Below are positions 1-11,585 of a DNA stretch of 64,000 nucleotides, piece by piece. A program made the position numbers and the translations under genes. The stretch's first letter is position 1. Every line of letters begins with the position of its first letter. Source of the DNA: Irpex lacteus (taxonomy: Eukaryota; Basidiomycota; Agaricomycetes; Polyporales; Irpicaceae); NCBI GenBank assembly GCA_001986395.2, contig MQVO02000015.1, positions 372,001-436,000 of the forward strand, written 5' to 3'. The notes under the pieces are model-generated. The model did not search any database. It was not told the origin of the DNA and was given only the letters and a program-made list of their open reading frames with translations.

Positions 1-891
1 TATAGCTTGTACGATCAGGGTGGCGCGTACCGTCGCGACCTCGATCGTATGTCGCGCATGCAGATACGATAAACCTATCACCACTTGGTATACGAGCCGG
101 TAAGTTCGGAATCGTCGTAATACGATCGTGAACGGGGTTTCACTAGCATTCCAGGTACCACCTGAGAATACTTAGTGACTTACTGCACCCATACACGCAG
201 AGGTCCGATCGGGATTAATATTGCGCTACGGACTTCTCACTGGTAGGCCACGAAAGCTGTCGGCGGTGAACGTTGAACACACGGATGCGGAAGTTTTTGG
301 ATAGGGTGGGGAGGGGACGAATGCAGCATCCCGACGATTTGACATGTTGATCGTGCGGGGCATCCTTCGTGTTCATGAGCAGTGGTTATCACGCGCTTAC
401 TTATACGCTACATACTGTACCGGCTACTCGTACGAGGCATATACGCGTATACGCTCAAGCGATTGCAAGAGGCTTCAAGTCTATGCTAGTCCTCATTTGA
501 CATCAGGTCGGACAGTCATGTTTATCGTGTTGTGGGCCGTGTCGTTGTGGGGTCATGACTGCCTTTTATGGTACTACTCAGTTTGCGTTTCGAAGACGGT
601 AATCGTAGTACAGGTCAAGACGTACTTGATTCGAGCTCACGCCTATACTTGGAGGCTACTACTGGTAGGTAGGTTCGAATTCAGTACTTATCGGTGCGAA
701 GTGTGAAACGACAAGCTGAGAGAGCAGCGGTCATCAAAGGTGAGTCATCTACTTACCAATGCTGAGTACCGAGTACCGAGTCCTGACCGCGCATGGATTC
801 GCGATATACACTTGATTATAATTAGAACTCCTCAATACTAGACTCGGATGTCCAAGACACCGACCTTAGGGCCATAGCGTCCCCTACTATC
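1..891. other. No recognisable gene
   Basis: This stretch lies downstream of the MYND gene on the minus strand. A 120-codon open frame at 344-706 resembles no family I know and is poor in gene-like features. I see no RNA gene or repeat here. Confidence 0.5.
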
Positions 892-2941
892 TCAATGCGA
901 CGCCCACAAATTCGCTGTCCCAACCACCAGCACGGAGGTCTTACTCTCCCCGGACGCGACAAACGTCTCGAAGAGGGCATATTTCTCCCTATTTTCCTGC
1001 ACCTTCTCAAATATAGCATCGTGGGTCGCCTTGACGCTCGCTGTATCGGTGTTCGGGGCTCTTACGTAGCCGGTAAGAGGAGCCAGCTCACATGTGGGTG
1101 GATGGACGGTATAATCGACCTTTATAACAAGGTCGTGGTAGGCAAAGCCGGGGTAGTCCCGTTCGACGAGACTGCGGAGATAGGGAAGGTGGGTTAGGGC
1201 ATCCCGTATGGTCAGAGCATTGATGAATTTGAGGTCTTTGTTCGATATGGTTTTCGGCTTTCCCTCTGTTGTGGGCGATGTAAATGTCAGTTGTGTGAAC
1301 AAAAGAACTCGTAAAAGCGAACCTAATCGTTGTTGCTGGTGCACTTTACACGCAGTCTTGTGATCGCCTTCCTTCCATGCAGCTGCTTGACATTCCTGGC
1401 AAGAAAAAAAATTTTAGTTAGTAGTCCTCATTGTAATTATGGCAAAACTCGTACCTTCGAACAATAGAAAGCGTGCATACATGCAGCACACGCTCGCATA
1501 TCTTCCTTGCTGCCGAGTTTCTGGCACTAGATACAGTATACTTCGATGTTGTTTCACAAAGAGGAGAAGGAGCGTTAGCTCACTTTAATATTGTCACAAA
1601 CTAGGCGCATGTCTTTCTGCACTTGATAAGTGATTGCGATGCGCTCCTCCGCCAATCTTCGGAAGTCGTACCATGTCTGCTTGGCGATACTATTCGTTAC
1701 CCTCCTCCTATGTGGATCGCGGTCGACCTTCTTCAGGAAATGATCCATAGACTCTAGTACCGAGCGATAAACCAAGTACTGTGGCAGTATCGTCGTGAAG
1801 ATCTTCAGGATTATGTCCCGCTCCTCTTCGGTAACGACATCAAACTTGGGGCTGCAGTCACAGAACGCCTGCAAGAGCCCCGCTCGTATAGCTTGTGAGA
1901 CCCATGTGAAGCCGTCGGTGGATTCGAGGTAGTTGTATAGATAGCCAAAGCAAGAGGCCATGGGGCTGACCAGCGTAGCATCATTCTTGGAGTTCATTGC
2001 TCTCCCGAACTTGACGAGAGTCGATGTGATGAACCAGATTACATGCTTACTAAAGAGAGCATGTCGGAAGGGGTACTCAAAAGCGGAGAGGCGACCGATG
2101 AGCTCGACATGTATCGCAAGATAGCTCCTATCGATGTCTGCCTCCTTGAGAGCGTTCCTTGTATTGCTTATAGCGCGTTCGGCCACGAGCAGGGGCTGCT
2201 CCCCCGCAGCCTTATTCACACGTTGCAGGCTTTCAAGGCTAGCGTTCGCCAGTAAAGAGTACAAGAGACACGTCCCAAAAGGTGTGTTCGTTTGCATGGC
2301 GTCCTTGGCATCTTCTTCTTCTATCCACAGCTGTGTAGCGATCTCCAACGTTCGAGGCGTGTCGACTATCACCGGACGAAGAGGATCATGAGTAGATATG
2401 GCGTGCCAGGCCGTTGAGAGCAGATATAAGGTGGTCTTCCTCCTCAGATCACTCCTATCCAACGCTTCGACGCAGGTCTTAAGAAAGTAAAGGCTCCACG
2501 CGTAGATAGCTGGCCAAGCATCAAGCATCCGCGAAGCGAGAGACTGGCACTCCTCGAGCTGCGCATCTGCCCTGGCTACACCCATTAACGAGTGGTACGC
2601 TCGACTCGCAGGAGTCGAAGAACTCGTGTATGTCTCCTCGGCGCCGCCGGCACTAGTAGTAGGAACGTCATTCTGTCTCAGGTGAAGCAGGAAAGCATCA
2701 AAAGACTCCTCAGGCTGTATAGTGTCCGTTGACTTGAGCCACAAGCCACTGAGCACCATCAGTTCGGGTAGAGAACCGCGCCGCGCCGCAGCGAGAACTC
2801 GAGCCTACATGGCATAGTGCAAAACGTTGTTCAGTAAGTAATATGCCACCGTGGTTCGAAGTCATTGATGAAGCCTACAGCCTTTAATTTATGCTTCAAG
2901 TCATTTTCAATCTGTAACATCCAAGGCGGCCTGCTGTCCAT
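892..2941 (-). CDS. MYND-type zinc finger protein, copy 1 (intact)
   Basis: Five exons on the minus strand, 5' to 3': 2941-2879, 2804-1584, 1526-1455, 1395-1323 and 1265-892, giving about 600 residues. The MYND zinc finger lies at residues 424-468, split over three exons: C424, C429, C441, C444, C450, C454, H464 and C468, including the motif YCSKECQAAAWKEGDH. MYND fingers generally bind proline-rich partners. The long N-terminal part (residues 22-428) is a mostly helical region seen in many mushroom MYND proteins, and its function is unknown. I chose the ATG at 2941 because exon 1 is conserved in two further copies in this window and joins in phase; an in-frame ATG at 2920 is possible. All four introns (56 to 74 nt) are matched in copy 2. 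The gene is divergent from the DUF6535 gene at 3394. The model is solid because the paralogue supports each junction; the cellular role is not known. Confidence 0.85.
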
Positions 2942-3393
2942 GGTATCGGGGTACCGAAATATGGAAAATTCCAACCCGACTGGAAGAAAGCGGCGTGGAA
3001 AATGCGCTGTTCAGTAGGACTGATGCGGACAGCTTTGTGGCGTGGGAATCCTAGCGCTCAGCGCCTAACATTCAAGGCCACATACTGTACTCGAAAGGAC
3101 TACTCACGGTGGCGGCAACTCTTGCTCCTTCATCGTGACAGTAAATCTACAATCCATCAAGCCTGAGATTGGATATGGTGCGAGGTGAGGATAAAAGGGC
3201 TTGATTACTGTACTTTTTCAGTATTGGACTGGGTTGCTGACAAAGCATAATAGCGCCTTAGTAGACGCTTGTCGTCGTAAGCCTTGAAGCTTGAAGCTTG
3301 AAGCTTGCTCTTAGTCTCTCTAGAGCAAGAATTTGAAGTACTGATTGTTCCCATCCCTTGTTGAAACCAGCTCATTACCCCATCTGTCATCAG
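2942..3393. promoter_or_regulatory. Divergent promoter region between MYND copy 1 and the DUF6535 gene
   Basis: The left part (about 2976-3055) resembles sequence upstream of MYND copy 2 (about 17345-17400) and copy 3 (about 43650-43740), sharing an AACTTTGTGGCG-like core. The right part (about 3100-3340) resembles 11087-11313 upstream of the F-box-like gene and contains a TATA-like ATAAAAGG at 3191-3198. A short tandem repeat of TTGAAGC (about 3.5 units) sits at 3282-3308. Promoter activity is inferred from position and conservation only. Confidence 0.5.
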
Positions 3394-6324
3394 ATGCAGT
3401 CCAACATCTCTCAATCATCGGATAATCCTATCTTCGTTACAGCGCAAGAAGCAGGCGACGAGTACAGTGCGAGTTCATCCAGGTCCAATGTGGCGAGTAT
3501 CTCGTCCAAGACGGAGGGTAGAACGAAGCCTCGTCGAGTGCCGTCGCACTATATAGAAGCTGGGCGGAAGGTTGAGAGGATATCGTTGGCCAGAAAATCA
3601 CTGAGGAAAGTCCAGAGTTTGCGTGGTGCGTTTGATGATGCTGGCCAGTGTCAAGTGGCTAACGATTTGCATAGTGAATTCCAATCATCAAACGAATCAC
3701 CGTGATACTCTTGGGAAAAGGACTCAGTTCACACTGTTGGGGCAACCTACTGGTTGGGCTGCTATGGCACACGCCGTTCGAAACTTCGACGAAGAAAAGG
3801 TGAAAGATTGTAAAGAAGACATAGATACTTTACTCGTTTTCGTACGTCGCTCCTCGCATCTTGAGTCGTCGATCTTGTTGATCGCTTTCCAATAAGGCTG
3901 GTCTTTTTTCCGCAATCTTGACAGCGTTCTTGATTGAGTCTTACAAGAATCTTCTCGAGGACCCCGCCACTCAGAGCCTCCTCGTCCTCCGTCAGATCGC
4001 TTCACAGATGTCTAGCTATAGCTTGCAGGCTGGAATGCTCAATAGCACCGTACCTCCTACCGCTATGGAGATGTTTCAACCCTCCGCAGTCGATGTACGA
4101 GTCAACGTCCTTTGGTTCGCGAGCCTGCTATTCAGCTTGGTCACTGCTTCGTTCGGTATACTCGTGAAACAGTGGCTTCGTGAATTTATGGCCGCAGAGA
4201 ATCCGTCACCTCAAGCACGACTCCGCTTGCGCCACGTGCGCTATCCCCAGCTTGCACAATGGAAAGTGTTTGAGATCGCCGCCGCACTGCCGCTCCTTCT
4301 TCAACTTGCCCTGGCTCTCTTCTTCGTTGGCTTATGTTTCTTCACTGCATCCGTGCACTCGAGTGTCGAGTATACTACACTTCCTTTGGTCCTTGGATGG
4401 ACATTTTGCTTTTGCACTGTAACATTCTTACCCTTGTTTCAACCACGGTGCCCTTATCGCACGACACTGTTGAAAACTGGGGTACAGTCCTTCCATCGGT
4501 TTATTGGCTGTTCCGCTACTGCTGCCTCTGTCTACTGCCGCGCCATTCTTGCCCGCTCAGCATCATCGCAGAAACGTCTCAAAGAGAAATTACTTGCGAA
4601 AGCGGAGGAACCTCTGAAGAGTTTATCTACCTTCCTCGCCGAACAAGATGAAGTACGAACGATGACACACACAGAGAGAGACATTGAGATTCTCGGAACG
4701 GTGGACTCCATACAATCTGACGATGAGCTGCTTAACACAGCTATCGCTGAAGCGATGGACAACATCGAGTGCAGACCGGAGCAATTCGAGCAATTTCTAC
4801 GGACTGTGCTGGCAAACCGGGGGTTCCCATCCACCCCAACGGTCAACGTTGCTGGCCCACATGGCCCCAGGCTAGTCGTCCCTTTCCCGGTACCAACTCT
4901 CAATCTGCGCCTGGTTTCAAAGCAAACCCGGAACGCTATCTGCACGGTCATGTCTCATTATGCCACAAATGCCCGCTATGATTGCGGGCCTGTGGTTCTA
5001 AACGGATGGAGCATCCATGACGGGGTATACAAGACGGTGCTAATGTGTATGATCATGCTAGCTCTATCTGACTGTCCGTACCCCGAGGATGGCCTCTACC
5101 TCGTCAAAGGCTCACATTTCCGCATTCACGGTCCCAAGACAATGAGGAGGTTGATACATGAGGCCCTCAATACCGCTGTTATCGAAAACGATATTGACGA
5201 CGAAGGGTACAACGGCTCCGAGGACAAGGTTCGATTACTACTGGATGGGCTCGGAAGGCTCTGGGATCATCTGGCGGTAGGGACCGGTCCACTTCTGGAC
5301 ACTGTCTACGTCACTATCCTCAAATACAATGCGCTTGAAGAAGACAGTTTGCCTCGCTTCCACTACTTCGACCGCCCAGCTAATGTAGATGATTGGTCGT
5401 TGGACCATCTACCGCTACAAGTCACATGCGATTTGCTGGGCGTACTTCTGGTTTGTGCCGAAAGCATCCTGCGCCAAGAATACGGGACCTTTTCAGATGC
5501 GGACTTTGACCTCCCGACGGTTTTGAGAGCAATCCTTCGGCTTTCATACTTCGGGAGAGACCTCAGGTGTCGTGCTGTTCACGCGAATTCCTTCGATTTC
5601 ATCTTGAGCGCACTATTGGCTCGGCGGGACCTTGCACTTATTTTCGTGGATGTGCTGTTGCAAGCTCCCTTAGACTGGCTGCGTGTTTTCACGAAACGCT
5701 TCCCAGATCGTCTGGCCACTAATCCGAATCCAACTTACGGTATCAACATGCGTGCATTTGGTACGTGCTGTCGCATTACTGCACTCGCCTCCACCTGATA
5801 ATGACGTGTATACAGACTGGAATACCCGAATGGATAACTTTGTCGCGTCAGTATTGACAAGGCTCTCCGATAGTAGCAGCCACGTAGTTTCCAGTGCTGA
5901 TGCTCTGAAGCTATGCTACTTCACTACTGGCTTGGCCAGATTCCTTGTCGCTGTGCAACAACCTCGTGAAAAGTGGTTTAAAGTCTTTGACTCACTCATA
6001 GACCGCATGGATACTGTCACCGACGAATTGGGGGCGTCACTGAACGACGACAAGGCTTCGGTGGCTGATCACATGTTTAACATGATGTGCTGGGCAGAAA
6101 GAGACAATGAGTCGTGGACGTGGACAGTGGGAGAGGAAGGAGAGGAAGAAGCCTATACAGCATGGCTTAATAGTTGGCGGGAGGATGATACTATCTTTCC
6201 TGATAGGCTGCTCGAAAGTATCGCACCGTACGCCCCGAAGACGGGCTCGAGCACGGCCTGGAGAGTTCGTCGAGTCTTGGACCGCATGGAGGCGACGTCA
6301 CCGAACCTTAAAGGTTGTGTCTAG
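3394..6324 (+). CDS. DUF6535 domain membrane protein
   Basis: Four exons: 3394-3625, 3675-3841, 3897-5760 and 5816-6324, coding for about 923 residues. Once the intron at 3842-3896 is removed, the DUF6535 hallmark appears: GWAAMAHAVRNFDEEKVKDC, then CKEDIDTLLVF joined to AGLFSAILTAFLIESY. Four hydrophobic segments follow: the AGLFSAILTAF helix, VLWFASLLFSLVTASFGIL, a long LPLLLQLALALFFVGLCFF helix and a further one near LGWTFCFCTVTFLPLF. The remaining roughly 650 residues are soluble-looking and mostly helical. DUF6535 proteins are an expanded membrane family of Agaricomycetes with no assigned function. The start at 3394 is the first ATG of the first exon frame; the 49-nt intron 1 restores frame and has a GCTAAC branch site. 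Intron 1 is the least certain junction. Confidence 0.85.
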
Positions 6325-8615
6325 GACCTCTCCCGTTGCACTCGGGATGAACGTATCACGTAGCACAACACTCCCTGCTGTCGTCACTGGGCTGGAGAGG
6401 CCGTAGTGAGTGCTAGGTTGACTATCCGATAAAATGATGTTGGTACCAGATTACAGTAAATCGTTTGTGTTGCACAGTTTCGTTATGATTTGTGTATACT
6501 GGTGTAGGAGAATCTCATGCTTGATGTCATCATGATACTATTCATATGTCTATATGCACATTACATAGAGCGCGAGGCACGATGGAAATGTTCGGATGCA
6601 TGCATATAGCATGATTCCTGATCGTCTATCCAGTTCTTCAAACCGGAAAATCGTTCTATGACACATCCCAGTCTTTGATAAGTTTTGATAAGTACGAGTC
6701 GGAGCATGCCGATAAAAAGAGGGGAACGGTCTACCTTTTACGATTTAGCTCCAAGATGTGCACGAAGTTAAATACGTAGCTAGACTTTGATGGCGTGATT
6801 GATGCTGGGAGTAAGAGCAAGTTAGTAAGGCAACGGCTGATAGTATGCGTACCTTGTAATAACAAGCTGGTAGTGGCCTTCGACGGCAGTTCGACTGCTC
6901 TGAGCACGGGTAGGTGGGTACTGACTCGTGTGGACACTGGGCAAGCGTAAGAGATGGCCGACCTCGGATTCTGGGCTCGCGTTAGTATGTCGAGTAGCAC
7001 GCGACAAGACGAGGTGCGGCACTGATCACTTCTGGTGGAACAGCGGTCCAGGCTCTGACCCTCCCCAGATCCTCCAGTCCTATACCGTGTACGGAAAAGG
7101 CGACGTTGTCGATGCGGATGGCGGTTGATGTTGCGATAAACGGCGGCACCTGCGCAGCCTAGTCATTCGTGAGGTCGGGGACAGTTGATCTTGTGAGCGA
7201 AGGGGCCTACGGGCAGCGAACTCGGAGGACTTATGTAGAGAAACTATAGGCAGCGAGGGTAGGTCCGGATTCTGTGAACCCGAACCAAACAGTCCTTAGC
7301 CAAGCTATAAACGGCCCTACCAAATAACGAGGGTCTGCTGCTTCCAAGCAGAAGTCTCAGACATGGGGTTCTGCAACGCAGGAAGGAGGTGGTGACTACT
7401 AGAACCAGTAGTGGCGGGGAACTATTTATTTCGAGCCTCGTGCCGTGGTCTGAGTAATAGGGTGTTCTGTAGAAGCTATACGATCAGACTATCAGACAAA
7501 GTAGTCTCATCGATCATAGCACGAGACATTGCCTGAACACGATAGAGAGGTCGTCAAAAAGACAACTGTGGCAAATTGTGAAATCCGTGCGATATCATCA
7601 ATGAGAAGGTGCCTCCAAACTCGGCGGATTGGACATTACAGTAGGCGGTGTCTAGGTAGATCGGATGCACAGGTCATGTTAGCGAGTGAGTGAAAGCTAG
7701 ATAAAGTCACAGCAATACTCACAAGGGAGGTACCGAGTATCAACTGCCAACACAGTACCTTATGGACCGTTAGCTATGGAGTAAGCTTTCAACTTGAACT
7801 CGTCTACTCATGGTCTTGCCGCTGTTGCAAATGTCGAAGACGGCGACCTTGAGAGTGGCAGCTTGTCCTGGTCCACCACGTTACTGAGCTTATACATCGT
7901 GGCCAACCCCGACGTGTTATGATCTAAGACAGCCTCAAAGGCGACGTAGACTGCATTAATACGGTGATAGTAATTCCTATTTACACTCCGAGACCCTGCC
8001 GTGGACTGGCCGATGGCGCTGCATAGAGGTGGATTGGCCAGTCGTCACCTCGTTTAACTTGAGTTTGGGGCTACTGAGTGGTCCTCCCTGTTCGTCGCTG
8101 AGAAAGGAGCTCAATTTCAGTCAATAAGAGCAAAGATGAGTTACTCACTGTCTGTGCATCTCCTCTCTCACACTCTATTTCTTTCCAGTCCCCATCGTGT
8201 CCTGTCTGTATGGTGCTCTGTACATGAGAAGATTTGAAAACTCAGAGATGAGGCTTTAGGGAGGACGAGGGTAGAAGAAGAAGTCGCAGGAAGGTGGATG
8301 AGATCGTTATGTGCGAGTCACACCGCAGCCGAGAAGTGCTCCGACCAGAAGCTCCGCGATGTGGCAGCGTCTTATGCCAAGGATGCATATGTGGATATAC
8401 GCATCAATGGATACATTGAAAAGCCACAGTAGCAGGCTTCAAGACGATGTGTGACTTAGCTTAAGTACGCGCTGCTGACGAGTCGCGTCGTGTCACCGCG
8501 ATGCATATGCATATGGCAGCCACTGTGCATCTGCTACTGCCGGAAGTCGTTCAGATGAATATATATAAGAGGTGGGAAGACTGGGCGACGTGATAGATCT
8601 AGAGTCAACAAGGTC
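6325..8615. other. Gene-poor intergenic region
   Basis: I see no conserved protein, tRNA-like fold or strong repeat over this roughly 2.3 kb. Open frames are short and overlap on both strands. The start of the following repeat element marks the right edge. Confidence 0.5.
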
Positions 8616-8641
8616 GTTGTTCCGATTTCCTGAAATCGGTT

Positions 8642-9454
8642 CCGATTTCTTGAAATCGGTCCTCTTGTCTGGGGTAGGGCTCGCTGGTGTCACGTGCCTT
8701 GATGTCCGTTTTGATGGGATCATTATCTACGCGCCCACTAAACTGCCAGTGGCCCGCCTCCGAGTCCGAGTCGCTCTCTTAGACATTCTCCTTCTCGTCT
8801 GATCGCGGCCTCTTCCTATCTCCAGGTTTTGTATGATTTTGTCATATAATGTGCACAAAGCTGCTGGCAGGAGCGCCGGAGGCGCGAAGGCCTGCGGCAA
8901 TGTGCGTGATTCAAGTCTGTCTTAGTACTTATACATACTTCGCCGTTAAACTGTTAAACTTTGCGGAGCCTGGCTGTGTGATCCTACTATGCTAGAGTAA
9001 GAGTCCGACTAGACTTGTTACCACTTCTCGCACATCCACTGATATGGCGAACTAAGCGCATGATGTCTCAATATCTCCTTTGTTTTTCAATGCTCTGGCA
9101 TATCCGCTTTACTAACCAAACGCACGAAGCTGCTAGCAGGAGCGCCGGAGGCGCGCATGCTTGCAGTGATGTGCGAGTTTGGCCACTATCGTGCATATAA
9201 GTACCCATTGTTAGATACACTTGGAGAAGTTCGGACAGCGGTAAGTATATATATGTAGGCTGTAGCTTCTGCCCTGGGTTAGCGGAGATTATTCCGATTC
9301 CCAGGCCTGGGTACTTACATCTTTTGCCATTCACTGGGCTACAAACAAATGTATTGTTTTGGCTATCCAAACCTATCGCTATATCCATGGTGAACTGAAA
9401 GTATGTAACGACCAACTATTCTGACTTCTATTCCGATGCAATCCAAGAAATCGG
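8642..9454. repeat. Repeat element, unit A, with CCGATTTCTTG inverted ends
   Basis: The unit begins CCGATTTCTTGAAATCGG (a near-perfect palindrome) and ends CAAGAAATCGG, the reverse complement of the first 11 bases. It contains two copies of the GC-rich palindrome GCGCCGGAGGCGC. Most of it is repeated in the same order in unit B (9504-10461), including the stretches starting CTCTTGTCTGGGGTAGGGC, CGCCGTTAAACT and TTGGCTATCCAAACCT. No transposase is visible, so it would be non-autonomous if it is a mobile element. An additional partial palindrome copy at 8620-8637 precedes it. Confidence 0.7.
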
Positions 9455-9503
9455 CAGGGAGGGCGCCAGCCGACTAAACCCAAGTTCAACTTACGCCCCC
9501 ATT

Positions 9504-10461
9504 CCGATTTCTTGAAATCGGTCCTCTTGTCTGGGGTAGGGCTCGCTGGTGTCACGTGCGTTGATGTCCTTTTTGATGGGATCACTACCTACGCGCCCAT
9601 ACTCTGCCCGCGGCCTCCTCGCTCTCTTAGACATTCTCCTTCTCGTCTAGTCGCGGCCTCTCCCTGTTTTCAGGTTTTGTATGATTTTTTTTCATCTAAT
9701 GTGCACAAAGCTGCTGGCAGGAGCGCCGGAGGCGCGAAGGCCTGCGGCAATGTGCGTGATTTAAGTCTGTCTTAGTATATGTACTTACTGTAGGTTTGAA
9801 CTAAGTTGTGCAGTCTCTCAGTATGGTGTTCGTTTTTTGATACTAATAATGTACAGTTTTGATCATAGCCATAGCGTGGATGTCTAATGTAACCAGGACA
9901 GGTTGCATCGACATCTTTCGCCGTTAAACTATCAAACTTTGCAGAGCCTGGCTGTGTGATCCTAGTAGTAGATCATCCTACTATGCTAGAGTAAGAATCC
10001 AACCAGACTTGTTACCGCTTCTCGCACATCCACTGACATGGCGAACTGAGCGCAGCTGCGCATGAGGTCTCAAGATCTCCTCCGTTTTTCTATGCACTGG
10101 CATATCCGCTTTACTAACCAAACGCACGAAGCTGCTAGCAGGAGCGCCGGAGGCGCGCATGCTTGCAGTGATGTGCGAGTTTGGCCACTATCGTGCATAC
10201 TGTATAAGTACCCATTATTAGAAACACTTGGAGAAGTTCGGACAGCGGTAATTATATATATGTAGGCTGTAGCTTCTGCCCTGGGTTAGCGGAGATATTT
10301 CCGATGCCCAGTCCGGGGTACTTACATCTTATGCCATTCACTGGGCTATGAATAAATGTATTGTTTTGGCTATCCAAACCTGTCGCCATATCCATGGTGA
10401 ACTGAATGTATGTAACGACCAACCATTCTGACTTCTATGTCAATGCAATCCAAGAAATCGG
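9504..10461. repeat. Repeat element, unit B, direct tandem copy of unit A
   Basis: Same order of blocks and same CCGATTTCTTG / CAAGAAATCGG ends as unit A, in direct orientation. It is longer because of extra sequence around 9790-9905 and a small local duplication near 9960. About 30 bases beyond the right end (starting CAGGGAGGGCGCCAGCCGAC) are also shared by both units, so the duplicated block extends past the inverted ends. Confidence 0.7.
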
Positions 10462-10990
10462 CAGGGAGGGCGCCAGCCGACTAAACCCAAGTCCCCCGCT
10501 GAGCGACCCCACGTGACCATTTGTCCCGCCTTAGCGCTGAGCCACCCGCACTTTCGTCTCCAATTCGTCTCGTTTCCTTGCATCGCCATTATAAGTATCC
10601 GTTGCCACTCCTGTCTAAGTATAGGATATTTCGGACCTTTTACTTCCTCCCTTAATCTTAACCTGATAGTATTACGGTACTGTGAAGTACTTGCGTTCCC
10701 ACTTAAGTATACTTATTTCTTCGCCGCGGTAAATCAGCGCCCAGTTCAGTTCACCTCTCTTCAATCGATCCTTGCTCGTAATCCCCGCATGAAGCTGCTG
10801 GCAGAAGCGCCGGAGGCGCGAAGGCCTGCAGCGGCATGCAAACATCTCACATTTCTCACTACTAGTACTGGTTTCCATGTCCCTCCTTATAATCCTATGA
10901 GATCCATTTAAGCTGTGCAATCCGCCTCTACCTGCTTGTGCTCTGAGCAGGAAATCGGCCAGGCAGGCGTTAGCCAACTATACCAAGTGT
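10462..10990. repeat. Third, diverged partial copy of the repeat
   Basis: It contains the same core at 10789-10830 (GCTGCTGGCAGAAGC followed by CGGAGGCGCGAAGGCCTGC) and ends near CAGGAAATCGGCCAGGCAGG at about 10947, resembling the right end of units A and B. The rest is diverged. It looks like an older copy lacking a clear left end. Confidence 0.5.
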
Positions 10991-11585
10991 AAGTAGTGGC
11001 AGAATAAGCAACCGGTTGACTTTGGATTGACTTCCTTTTCGAGAATACTAGGTGCTCAATCAAGTCCCCCGCAATTTCGCACTCGAAAGGGCCACCCACG
11101 GTGGCGGCAGATCCTGCTCCCGTTTCATGATATCTTATTAGCCCACAATTCATATTAGCGGTATTGTAACGGTGCGAGATGACGATAAAAGGGCTCGATT
11201 GCCAGTGCTAGTGAACGTTGAACTTGGCTGCTGACAAAGCAAAATTGGCGCCAACGTACTAGTAGACGCGTATTCAAAGTGGTAAGTTTGCTCCAGGAGC
11301 AAGAACTCTTTGCATGCATCAGCGTGCCCCATCATATTCATTCGAGTGTTTCCAGGAAACACGATCGTTGAATGTCTGTGAGTCCCTAAGCCAAATGACT
11401 GTCAGCCAGCTAACTATATCTTGCTACGTACTGAAGTACTGAAGCCTTAGTATCGTCTTGATTTGAAGCTGAACTCGGATTCTGTAGTCAGCTTGGGCGT
11501 CGACTACCGCGACTGCCAGTCACGGTGCCAGGGAGCAACACACAGCCCGCCTCCTCATCTTCATATCTCCAGATAACATAGTCAC
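10991..11585 (+). promoter_or_regulatory. Upstream region of F-box-like copy A, with module shared with the DUF6535 promoter
   Basis: Positions 11087-11313 match 3100-3340 upstream of the DUF6535 gene: the ACGGTGGCGGCA start, GATAAAAGGGCT (TATA-like, 11184-11195), GCTGACAAAGCA and AGTAGACGC. The last roughly 70 bases before the ATG are instead shared with F-box-like copy B. The upstream region is therefore a composite of two duplicated pieces. Promoter function is inferred. Confidence 0.45.

Noticed and set aside
344..706. 120-codon open frame at the left end
   Set aside because: No domain, no splice context, tyrosine-rich random-looking composition and no ATG context that stands out.
8572..10265. 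Small open frames containing RSAGGA-like peptides in the repeat units
   Set aside because: They recur only because the DNA repeat recurs; their frames and ends are not conserved between units.
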